Both the position numbers and the translations under genes were made by a program. 18,610 nt of DNA, from NCBI GenBank assembly GCA_023433685.1, contig JAEYUD010000081.1, positions 1 to 18,610 on the forward strand. Direction: 5' to 3'. Positions 1 through 5,790 of this stretch are shown piece by piece. This DNA comes from Bacteroidota bacterium. Its GTDB lineage: Bacteria > Bacteroidota > Ignavibacteria > Ignavibacteriales > Ignavibacteriaceae. The notes below the pieces were generated by a model that made no database searches, was not told the origin of the DNA, and worked only from the letters and a program-made list of their open reading frames with translations. The number at the start of each line of letters is the position of its first letter. Within the stretch, counting starts at the first letter, position 1.

Positions 1-15
1 ATTCAATCTTCTTTT

Positions 16-390
16 TCATCTCTCATCCCGGTGTGTGTTATTCAATAAAAAAACCGGCATCCCTGTCGAGGTTTCCGCATGGTAGAAACCGTTCGACTGA
101 TACACGGGGTGCCGGTTAGTGGTGCAAATTTCGTTTAACTTTGAGAGTATCCTTGTTATCAGCTCGCTCGACTGTAGCTTGTCTGACTCGAATACAACCA
201 GACTGCCATCAGGGAAACGGAGCTTTAGAATGTAGAGGCGCCCCCTGATCAGCGTGCTGATCAGCCGGATCCCGTTGCGCCGCAGCACTGAAAACAAGGA
301 ATCTTCACCATTTACAAAAGTTGTTTCCATTTTCCCTTTGTATTTTAGACCAAGGTTTTTTTGATGGTTATGGAGTCTGCAAATCATCAT
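16..390 (-). CDS. Hypothetical protein of the mobile element
   Basis: A 124-residue protein that I do not recognise. It is basic in its first third and has alternating hydrophobic segments typical of a small mixed alpha/beta protein (LYILKLRFPDGSLVVFE in the middle). There is no signal peptide or clear membrane helix. The open frame extends upstream to a TTG at 426, but those codons lie inside a perfect inverted repeat. The ATG at 390 follows an AGAGAGG ribosome binding site five bases away, so I use it. The gene is the leftmost in view and reads out of the window. Its leader is strongly structured (see 414-462). No function is proposed. Confidence 0.6.
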   Translation of the reverse strand: MMICRLHNHQKNLGLKYKGKMETTFVNGEDSLFSVLRRNGIRLISTLIRGRLYILKLRFPDGSLVVFESDKLQSSELITRILSKLNEICTTNRHPVYQSNGFYHAETSTGMPVFLLNNTHRDER

Positions 391-413
391 TAGATCCTCT
401 CTTTCAAAATTCC

Positions 414-462
414 GGTGGTGAGACAATTCAGAGTGCTAACTGAATAATCCACTCTCACCACC
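414..462 (-). promoter_or_regulatory. Nested hairpin in the leader of the leftward gene
   Basis: A perfect 10-bp inverted repeat (GGTGGTGAGA at 414-423, TCTCACCACC at 453-462) encloses a second 6-bp repeat (ATTCAG at 426-431, CTGAAT at 440-445). On the minus strand it ends about 23 bases before the ATG at 390, just ahead of the ribosome binding site. No run of U follows it on the minus strand, so it does not look like an intrinsic terminator. It could be an RNA leader structure or a two-fold symmetric protein site. This is what I see; its role is inference. Confidence 0.6.
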
Positions 463-543
463 TTTATTGTTTCTATTCAAAATATCGCAAGCGCCGGCTG
501 ACAAATAACGATCGCCATGTTCAGTGCTTCATTAATTCGACGC

Positions 544-610
544 TTGCTTAAAACCTCCCCCGGAGTTCGTATATTTGAGGAACAGCCAAATCCAAAAACA
601 AACCCCGGAG
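544..610 (+). promoter_or_regulatory. Promoter module A with paired CCCCGGAG boxes
   Basis: TTG at 544-546 and TATATTTG at 570-577 match the Bacteroidota-type -33/-7 pattern, with a 23-base spacer. A CCCCGGAG box lies in the spacer at 558-565, and a second copy at 603-610 forms part of the ribosome binding site of the gene at 617. The same arrangement is found before the gene at 1683, with box-to-(-7) distance identical (12 bases) and overall box spacing within one base. The upstream box is a good candidate operator. Confidence 0.55.
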
Positions 611-616
611 GAAAAA

Positions 617-826
617 ATGAACGATTCACATATGAATGAATTGATTCGGACGCAGAGATCTTTGATCAGAGTGCTTAATCACACGAATCAGATTCTTCTA
701 AAGTTTTTAGAGTATAATATCCTAACCAATACCCCGAATAACTCGACTGTCGTCGAGGACTTCAAGGAACTAAAGAAAAACATAGTTGGCAGCTCGGATA
801 GTCCCATATTGGATAAGGTAGATTAA
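617..826 (+). CDS. Small hypothetical protein, probably helical
   Basis: A 69-residue protein starting at ATG 617 behind a GGAGG ribosome binding site. An in-frame upstream start at 575 is rejected because it falls in the -7 promoter box. The N-terminal half (MNELIRTQRSLIRVLNHTNQ) looks like one long amphipathic helix, and the tail is acidic. It has no recognisable domain. The stop codon overlaps that of the convergent gene at 823-1059. It shares a promoter module with the zinc ribbon gene at 1683, so the two are probably expressed under the same conditions. Confidence 0.6.
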   Translation: MNDSHMNELIRTQRSLIRVLNHTNQILLKFLEYNILTNTPNNSTVVEDFKELKKNIVGSSDSPILDKVD

Positions 827-1059
827 TACCTTTTAGGTGCAAATTCAATTCCGGTATCTTTAATGATGATTATACCATCATCATAGCTATCAACGGCTAA
901 TAAATCTGCGCCTTTGTGTAAAAAGTATTTGTTGCCAATCTTTACCACTTTGACGCCATCACCCAGCTCGGGAGCATCCTGAATCTGATACAGTACTCCC
1001 GGCTCGGGTTGTGGTTTACTCGCTGGTGCAGATGGTAAATCTTTAATTTCAATGGTCAT
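823..1059 (-). CDS. Small acidic hypothetical protein
   Basis: A 78-residue protein, last of a three-gene minus-strand operon (1595, 1281, 1059), 18 bases after the preceding stop. After a proline-rich stretch (residues about 9-21) come short beta-like segments such as VKVVKIGNKYFLHKGADLLAV and DGIIIIKDTGIEF, which suggest a small beta-rich domain. No family is recognised. The ribosome binding site is weak (purine-rich AGAAAGAG). Its 3' end overlaps the end of the convergent gene at 617-826 by four bases. Confidence 0.6.
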   Translation of the reverse strand: MTIEIKDLPSAPASKPQPEPGVLYQIQDAPELGDGVKVVKIGNKYFLHKGADLLAVDSYDDGIIIIKDTGIEFAPKRY

Positions 1060-1077
1060 TTTTGTTTCTCTTTCTAT

Positions 1078-1281
1078 TTATAAATGAACAGTCTTTGTTA
1101 TCCGCGAAATGGAGATCAGCTTGCCGTCAAGTTTCGCGGTTTCGATATAAACGGTATAGGTGCCGCTCGAGTCAACTGACTCAAGCAGGCGGGCGATCTC
1201 TTTCATCATTGCCTTGACAACCTTGACAATTACCCGCTCTTTGAAACGATTGATTTCCTTGGTCATCCCTTGATCACTCAC
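1078..1281 (-). CDS. Small basic hypothetical protein
   Basis: A 67-residue protein. The GTG start at 1281 overlaps the TGA stop of the preceding gene (GTGA) and has a strong AAGGGAGG site four bases upstream, so the pair is translationally coupled. The first part (FKERVIVKVVKAMMKEIARLLE) reads as an amphipathic helix; the second (TYTVYIETAKLDGKLISISR) as two beta strands. No known domain is recognised. An ATG five codons downstream is less likely because the ribosome binding site would abut it. Confidence 0.6.
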   Translation of the reverse strand: MSDQGMTKEINRFKERVIVKVVKAMMKEIARLLESVDSSGTYTVYIETAKLDGKLISISRITKTVHL

Positions 1282-1595
1282 GCGGCCTCCCTTGTTGATT
1301 TCTCGAGGAGTTTAACCTGGTCGAGAATGAAAGTACCGTTATTGAAAAAGATGGTCATCTGCCCGCAAGGATTCTCAGTTGTAAGGTCTGCCGCGTTAAA
1401 CTGAATGTCATAACCGTGGCTGTTATTGTTGCTGATAGCGATCAGTGTATCCAGTCGGGAGTTCTGAAGCTCGACATACCACTTGCTTCCTTCCTGCCTC
1501 TGGGTTAATACCATTAGCATGCCGTAAGGCATGAACTTCTGGTTGAACTCTTTCAACCGCTGCTTGATCTTGGTATCTTTTTTAGGGTTAATCAT
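1278..1595 (-). CDS. Hypothetical protein, first gene of a three-gene operon
   Basis: A 105-residue protein starting at ATG 1595 after an AGGAAG site seven bases upstream. The open frame reaches back to 1823, but that extension runs through the promoter of the divergent gene at 1683 and is low-complexity, so I exclude it. The N-terminus is lysine-rich and helical; the middle (MLMVLTQRQEGSKWYVELQN) and end (MTIFFNNGTFILDQVKLLEK) look like beta strands and a final helix. I do not recognise it. Its start faces the divergent gene at 1683 across 87 bases, so the two share a control region. Confidence 0.6.
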   Translation of the reverse strand: MINPKKDTKIKQRLKEFNQKFMPYGMLMVLTQRQEGSKWYVELQNSRLDTLIAISNNNSHGYDIQFNAADLTTENPCGQMTIFFNNGTFILDQVKLLEKSTREAA

Positions 1596-1610
1596 ACCGC
1601 TACTTCCTTT

Positions 1611-1677
1611 TTGAATTAAACTTCCCCGGGATTTGTATTTTTGTGGTGCAAAAAAAAACACAAACCAAACCCCGGAG
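1611..1677 (+). promoter_or_regulatory. Promoter module B with paired CCCCGG boxes
   Basis: TTG at 1611-1613 and TATTTTTG at 1636-1643 form a -33/-7 pair with a 22-base spacer. CCCCGGGA lies in the spacer at 1624-1631, and CCCCGGAG at 1670-1677 overlaps the ribosome binding site of the gene at 1683. The layout copies module A (544-610) almost base for base in spacing. The region also contains the leader of the divergent gene at 1595. Confidence 0.55.
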
Positions 1678-1682
1678 AAAAA

Positions 1683-2102
1683 ATGACTGTTACTCCTGAA
1701 AACATTCCTGTAAAAGGTATATTCTCGTTTATCTGGTGGATATTTACGAACCGTAAAAAACTTATAGAATTCATCAACCTTCTTCAAAATGTTCAAGAAC
1801 GAATGACTAAAATTGAACTCCAACTGAATGACCCGGCATACTTTTGTACCTTATGCAAGAAGGAAACAAGAATACTTTTATCTACTCGTTATGTAACAGG
1901 CCAATTGACAGGCATTTACTATTGTACAATTTGCGAACGGGTTTCTGAACGTCCAACTTCAGAAAAAGTCACAATGCAAAACAGTCAGACAACTGAGATT
2001 ATCAATAAGTTAAAAGAACAAGGTTATGATTTTAACGATATTCAATGGAAACAAAGGCCGATTAACCGCGGGTCCTCTTCCGGATGGGATGTTTACGGAT
2101 AA
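1683..2102 (+). CDS. Zinc ribbon protein with hydrophobic N-terminus (paralogue of 2062-2430)
   Basis: A 139-residue protein starting at ATG 1683 after CCCCGGAG. Residues about 12-22 (GIFSFIWWIF) are hydrophobic and could insert in or associate with the membrane; residues 23-48 look helical. Cys55, Cys58, Cys81 and Cys84 form C-x2-C-x22-C-x2-C, followed by ER, RP and VTM motifs. The same cysteine spacing and the same GIYYC..CER..RP..E.VTM block occur in the convergent gene 2062-2430, so the two are paralogues. Such ribbons bind zinc and usually make protein or nucleic acid contacts; the partner here is unknown. The last 41 bases overlap the other gene tail to tail. Confidence 0.65.
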   Translation: MTVTPENIPVKGIFSFIWWIFTNRKKLIEFINLLQNVQERMTKIELQLNDPAYFCTLCKKETRILLSTRYVTGQLTGIYYCTICERVSERPTSEKVTMQNSQTTEIINKLKEQGYDFNDIQWKQRPINRGSSSGWDVYG

Positions 2103-2430
2103 ACATTTCCCCATTGTACTTCTTACAAATAGAATCTGCATACGGTCCTCTCATGGTGACTCTTTCGTCGGAAGGTCTCGCAAACGCCCTCTCACAGTTT
2201 TCGCAGAAATAAATACCGTAGTTAATGCCTTTATCAAATTCAGAATCGACCATTCTTAAACCGTAGGTACGACAACTGGAACAAAAGCAAGACGGATGTT
2301 GAATTTTAGTTTCGCTCTTCAGAGTTACAATCTCGCTTTTTGATTCTTCAAAACATGCCCTGTACCACATAGATCTACCCCAGAAAACAATGCACGAAAT
2401 GATTAATACAGAAATTAGTATCCACTCCAT
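2062..2430 (-). CDS. Membrane-anchored zinc ribbon protein
   Basis: A 122-residue protein. The ATG at 2430 overlaps the TGA of the preceding gene by one base (TGATG) and has an AGAGG site seven bases upstream; a GTG one codon earlier is the alternative. Residues about 3-17 (WILISVLIISCIVFW) form a single transmembrane helix. Cys50, Cys53, Cys76 and Cys79 make a four-cysteine zinc ribbon, which ends in CERAFARPSDERVTM. The tail is very basic. It is cotranscribed with the ribbon-helix-helix gene from the leftward operator-controlled promoter, so it is probably repressed in the lysogenic (integrated) state. Function unknown. Confidence 0.65.
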   Translation of the reverse strand: MEWILISVLIISCIVFWGRSMWYRACFEESKSEIVTLKSETKIQHPSCFCSSCRTYGLRMVDSEFDKGINYGIYFCENCERAFARPSDERVTMRGPYADSICKKYNGEMFIRKHPIRKRTRG

Positions 2431-2660
2431 CACGCTACCTCTTTGGTTTCTGTTTGTTCCTCTTCAACGAGTACTCCGCTTACATCCACACCCAGGCCTG
2501 AAAGACCCTGAATGACAAAATGATTCATGATATCCTTCACTTTCAACCTCCGCTTGGCGGCCTCCACCATTACCAAATAATGCAGATCAGGACTGATTGT
2601 CACATATTTTCGCGACAAAGCCGTGATCGGTGGCGATTTTGTTATTTGCGCGTGCATCAT
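2430..2660 (-). CDS. Ribbon-helix-helix-like DNA-binding protein, divergent from the repressor
   Basis: A 76-residue protein. Residues about 18-55 (KYVTISPDLHYLVMVEAAKR, then RLKVKDIMNHFVIQGL) fit the ribbon-helix-helix (CopG/Arc) pattern: one short beta strand, a helix, a turn and a second helix. The C-terminus is acidic. The frame is open to a GTG at 2714, but that lies within the operator and right after the predicted transcription start, so I use ATG 2660 (a second ATG follows at once). By position it matches the Cro or early regulator of a temperate phage. The family call rests on the pattern only and has moderate certainty. Confidence 0.55.
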   Translation of the reverse strand: MMHAQITKSPPITALSRKYVTISPDLHYLVMVEAAKRRLKVKDIMNHFVIQGLSGLGVDVSGVLVEEEQTETKEVA

Positions 2661-2703
2661 TATCTTTCTTATCGAGTGAAAAAATGTTAACAAATTGTAA
2701 AAA

Positions 2704-2756
2704 TGTCTAAACACTGTGCAAAAATAGTCTATTATTTAGACATTGTCAATAGTCTC
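2704..2756. promoter_or_regulatory. Operator region between repressor and leftward operon
   Basis: Four copies of a half-site close to (A/T)GTCT(A/C) are visible: TGTCTA at 2704, AGTCTA at 2726, TAGACA (inverted) at 2737 and AGTCTC at 2751. The middle two form an inverted repeat, GTCTA-N5-TAGAC (2727-2741). This is the expected target of the adjacent repressor. The assignment is by position and symmetry only. Confidence 0.55.
2719..2749 (-). promoter_or_regulatory. Leftward promoter with operator in its spacer
   Basis: On the minus strand TTGACA (2749-2744) and TATTTTTG (2726-2719) are separated by 20 bases counting from the TTG, an exact match to TTG-N20-TAnnTTTG. The GTCTA-N5-TAGAC inverted repeat lies inside the spacer, so a bound repressor would block RNA polymerase. 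It would drive the ribbon-helix-helix and zinc ribbon genes. Confidence 0.6.
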
Positions 2757-2775
2757 TACAAAATAAATTTAAAAT

Positions 2776-3450
2776 ATGCAGAAAATAGACGAAATTTCGA
2801 TACGAATTAAATCAATGAGAGAGACTTTAGGACTTAATCAAGAAGAATTTGCGCAAAAAGTTGGAGTCTCACGATCTATCATTGCCAATATAGAAACAGG
2901 TGTGAGCAAGCCGAAATATCCAGACCTGGTTAAAATCGCAACCGTAGGAAGAGTAACCTTGGATTGGTTGATAACGGGAGAAGAGGCCAGTTTCACCCCG
3001 CCGATGACCGATCTACGGGCAATTAAAGGCAGTGAGGCAAAACCTGCCGCGGCAGAGTTTTATCCATTAATAGACAAGGTAACGGCGGGCGATTTTGCCG
3101 CCAACGCGTACGCAGATAACATTGTAGAATATTACCCGGTGAACTTTGTGAGGAAGAACTGTTTTCTTGTTGAAGTTGAAGGTGACAGCATGACGCATCA
3201 GGATACCGATCTGTCACTCTCCCCTGGGGATCTTCTTCTTGTGGACCCGATGGAAACCGTGACCCCGGGAGATCTTGTAATTGTAAAGTTGACTTCAACC
3301 CGCCACATGGTCAAGCAATTTTTCCGTACCAAAGACGGAATAGAACTTAGAAGTTATAACCCTTCGCACCCCACCATCTACATCTCAGACGACCAGCTCG
3401 AGTATATCTTCCGCGTCGTTTACCACCAACCCAGGGGCCGGCGGAGGTAA
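2776..3450 (+). CDS. CI/LexA-type self-cleaving repressor (HTH + S24 peptidase)
   Basis: A 224-residue repressor that should hold the element's lytic or excision genes silent and be inactivated after DNA damage. Residues 5-70 form a helix-turn-helix of the XRE/CI type (LGLNQEEFAQKVGVSRSIIA). Residues 95-218 form a LexA-like S24 domain with all key features: the Ala104-Gly105 cleavage site in VTAGDF, the nucleophile Ser138 in VEGDSMT, and the general base Lys180 in MVKQF. So RecA-stimulated autocleavage is expected. Two or three proline/alanine-rich hinge segments lie between. The start has no Shine-Dalgarno site, and a weak -7 element (TAAATTTA, 2764-2771) is only four bases upstream, so the mRNA may be nearly leaderless. 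Family assignment is firm. Confidence 0.9.
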   Translation: MQKIDEISIRIKSMRETLGLNQEEFAQKVGVSRSIIANIETGVSKPKYPDLVKIATVGRVTLDWLITGEEASFTPPMTDLRAIKGSEAKPAAAEFYPLIDKVTAGDFAANAYADNIVEYYPVNFVRKNCFLVEVEGDSMTHQDTDLSLSPGDLLLVDPMETVTPGDLVIVKLTSTRHMVKQFFRTKDGIELRSYNPSHPTIYISDDQLEYIFRVVYHQPRGRRR

Positions 3451-3485
3451 AAAAGAGTCGAAACGAAAAGGAAATATGGAATAGT

Positions 3486-4103
3486 ATGCATCAGGAAATA
3501 AACTATAAACTGATGGATATTTTAAATATTCATCGAAGCAGACGCACATCGAAATTAATTATAGATATCGATGAATTGGGTAATTCCATTAATACATACT
3601 TTGTATTAACTCCCGAATTGAGAATTCCGGGCGATATAAGGAAAACAATGAGAGTCTTGAACGGGAAAAAAAGACTCGAATTAACCCAAGGAAGGAACTT
3701 TCAATTTCAGGAAGGGATGATTCTTTATGATAATATTGCCGCGTACTCAAAGCCGTGGGGTGAAGCATTAAGTTTAATAGAGCAATCAGTTCAAATTATA
3801 GCTGCCTCAAATGCTTTCTACATTTCGAAACTCAAATATAACATGATGTTAACAGGGAACGAAGAATTGGAAGATCAGATTTCTCCAACATTAGATATGC
3901 GTGCGATTAATATGGTCGACACTGGTAAATTATATTACAATCCCGGATATGTAAAATTCATTCTTTTCAGATCTGATAAATCTCATAAGAATTTAATGCC
4001 GGTGGACATTTATGAGTGTACCCAATGGGACTTTGTAATTTATATAATTACTGGGTATTTAATGACCTTAGAATTAAGAAAAACAAAAGGTTGGTCTATC
4101 TAA
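3486..4103 (+). CDS. Hypothetical protein downstream of the repressor
   Basis: A 205-residue soluble protein that I do not recognise. It starts 35 bases after the repressor stop behind a GGAA-containing purine stretch, so it is probably in the same transcript. It is AT-rich, with a mix of beta-like segments (SKLIIDIDEL, NTYFVLTPEL) and a long probable helix around residues 88-115. There is no signal peptide; one hydrophobic stretch near the end (FVIYIITGYLMTLEL) could be a buried helix or a membrane contact. It sits 20 bases before the BRCT gene, which suggests a joint role. No function is proposed. Confidence 0.6.
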   Translation: MHQEINYKLMDILNIHRSRRTSKLIIDIDELGNSINTYFVLTPELRIPGDIRKTMRVLNGKKRLELTQGRNFQFQEGMILYDNIAAYSKPWGEALSLIEQSVQIIAASNAFYISKLKYNMMLTGNEELEDQISPTLDMRAINMVDTGKLYYNPGYVKFILFRSDKSHKNLMPVDIYECTQWDFVIYIITGYLMTLELRKTKGWSI

Positions 4104-4123
4104 ATCAATCACGGGAGTATGTT

Positions 4124-4807
4124 GTGAAAATATCAAAAATCCTTCTTGATCAGAATGAATCGTTTGCAGAATTTTTAACTGATCCCAAAATAAAAAAATC
4201 CTTCTCTTCCAGTGGTTCACGATCCGAGTGGGCAAGTCATGTAGCTAATGCAAAAATTTATTCTGAATATGTAGGACTATGCACCGCGGTAACAGATGAC
4301 GGTATACTAACAAATGATGAGATTGATCTTCTATACAAATGGATGGACTATCGGAGACAATACTTGGTTTCATCCGAGCTTGTGCTATTTAAGAATATTC
4401 TGAGCGGTAAGTCTGTTGACAAGTATTCAGTAGAATTCAAGTCAAAACTGCTACAACATTTACTTCAATCTGCTATTAGATTCGGGCCTAAGGTGATACA
4501 GGGTATTTACGACGAGCCCGAGACTATTTTATTTGATGGTATGGAATTTGTTTTAACAGGTGGTTTTTATCACGGGAAGAAATCGGAAATAGGCGCTCTA
4601 ATATTGAATCGGCGTGGAATAGTATCACCACGAATTAGAAAATCTACTGATTATCTGGTTGTTGGAAGCGAAGGTAGTCTAGATTACAAATATGGTGACC
4701 ATGGTGACAAAATCGATTTAGCTATCGACTCAAAAAATACTTATAAACCAATATTAATACTACATGAAGACTTCTTTATTAATTTTATTTTAAGCCCGAA
4801 ATCATGA
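4124..4807 (+). CDS. TerB-like/BRCT domain protein
   Basis: A 227-residue protein in two parts. Residues about 40-120 are helical, with an acidic calcium-binding-like loop AVTDDGILTNDEIDLL (D58, D59, G60, E66) as in TerB-like domains. Residues 134-222 are a BRCT domain: FDGMEFVLTGGF, then the GxxV helix-strand, then STDYLVVGSEGS, GDKIDLAI and a final HEDFF. This is the single-BRCT layout of DNA ligase and of many prophage proteins, where it binds DNA ends or phosphopeptides. I choose the GTG at 4124 because a GGGAG site precedes it; the open frame runs back to 4016 inside the previous gene. It may act in phage DNA sensing or repair; that role is inference. Confidence 0.7.
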   Translation: MKISKILLDQNESFAEFLTDPKIKKSFSSSGSRSEWASHVANAKIYSEYVGLCTAVTDDGILTNDEIDLLYKWMDYRRQYLVSSELVLFKNILSGKSVDKYSVEFKSKLLQHLLQSAIRFGPKVIQGIYDEPETILFDGMEFVLTGGFYHGKKSEIGALILNRRGIVSPRIRKSTDYLVVGSEGSLDYKYGDHGDKIDLAIDSKNTYKPILILHEDFFINFILSPKS

Positions 4808-4823
4808 TGGTTTTTCCAACATA

Positions 4824-4855
4824 CAGTAACCTACAGGTTTAATTACTGATTTTTT
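4824..4855 (+). terminator. Possible intrinsic terminator after the BRCT gene
   Basis: CAGTAA (4824-4829) pairs with TTACTG (4843-4848), with an inner CCT/AGG pair, and ATTTTTT follows at once. The stem is short and the loop irregular, so this is a modest candidate. If real, it separates the repressor transcript from the RexA-like pair. The remaining 53 bases before the next ATG hold no promoter that I can identify with confidence. Confidence 0.35.
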
Positions 4856-4908
4856 AATGAGTTTAATCAATAGAGAACAAATAAAGAATTAATCGAAGGA
4901 AACAACAT

Positions 4909-5790
4909 ATGGGCCCAAAAAAACTTCAGTACGGACTGTTAAACATTGTAACCCATCCACACAGTTACGACACATATCTATCACTTTTCAGAGAAGCCGC
5001 GAGGAAGAGAATATCAGTAAAGGTAACAGGTAACGAGCGTGCGTTACTGGATGAACCTTTTTCCGGAGAGATCGACGGACACAAATTTATATACGGTAAT
5101 CTGCACCGTTACAGCGCGATTGACGAGAATGGTAAATGGGTGAATTTAGAGACGCTTGACGAACCTGCAATTGAAGAACTATCCAAATTAAAAGATCTGA
5201 AAAATCTTGGTCCAAACCATAGAATGTTCCCCTACTTTTTCTTTCCCAAAAGTCATAAAATGATCGTCCTGTTAAGATATCACAATAAGACGATCTCTTT
5301 GAGGGCCTATCGCCTGATAATGGAAACATTATTTAAGTCTCCGGATCTCGTGGATTGGGGTCCTGCATATGTAAACATTGTTCAATCCAATGCGGTGCTG
5401 GATGACATTAAAAAACTCAAACGCATAAAATCGGTTAGAATCAAGGTATCGCTACCGAATAGTGATGGTGCTTTTGAGGATTATAGTTCATTGATAAAGA
5501 CAATGGATACCCTTAATGCCGGAAGCGCTTTAGTGGAATATAAAGCTCCCAAACATCAGTCATTAACGTACACTGAAGTATTGCAAAAGGATGTGGAAGA
5601 TACACTAATGAATGGAGGTGCAATAATTGAAGGTGTTTCCGACGACGGTAGTGATGTGATAATTAATACCCTTGATAATCCCCTAACAAATACAATAAAT
5701 TCAAAGGAAGAAATTGAAATTTTAAAAGAGGAAGTACCGCGCCATGCAATCACCAGAAACCAAGAGTATTTTCGACCCTCTATTGAATGA
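4909..5790 (+). CDS. RexA/DUF4747-like protein, candidate antiphage sensor
   Basis: A 293-residue soluble protein starting at ATG 4909 after a GAAGGAA site. Residues 5-40 form a beta-alpha-beta unit (KLQYGLLNIVTHPHSY), residues 106-125 hold FPYFFFPKSHKMIVLLRY, and residues 152-184 hold AYVNIVQSNAVLD followed by SVRIKVSLPNSDG. This order, an FPxFxF strand, a helix, a V.I strand and then a (V/I)KV.LP strand, resembles lambda RexA and the DUF4747 family as I remember them. I could not align them. The next gene encodes a membrane protein whose start lies inside this one. RexA senses phage complexes and activates RexB; a similar role here is inference. Confidence 0.5.
   Translation: MGPKKLQYGLLNIVTHPHSYDTYLSLFREAARKRISVKVTGNERALLDEPFSGEIDGHKFIYGNLHRYSAIDENGKWVNLETLDEPAIEELSKLKDLKNLGPNHRMFPYFFFPKSHKMIVLLRYHNKTISLRAYRLIMETLFKSPDLVDWGPAYVNIVQSNAVLDDIKKLKRIKSVRIKVSLPNSDGAFEDYSSLIKTMDTLNAGSALVEYKAPKHQSLTYTEVLQKDVEDTLMNGGAIIEGVSDDGSDVIINTLDNPLTNTINSKEEIEILKEEVPRHAITRNQEYFRPSIE

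Noticed and set aside
883..905. ATGATG/CATCAT inverted repeat
   Set aside because: It lies inside a coding sequence and is explained by Asp-Asp and Ile codons there; no regulatory setting.
1596..1823. Upstream extension of the gene at 1278-1595
   Set aside because: It reads antisense through the promoter and start of the zinc ribbon gene; the ATG at 1595 has its own good ribosome binding site.
4016..4123. N-terminal extension of the BRCT protein
   Set aside because: It overlaps the end of the preceding gene, has no ribosome binding site, and a GGGAG-preceded GTG at 4124 gives a natural start.
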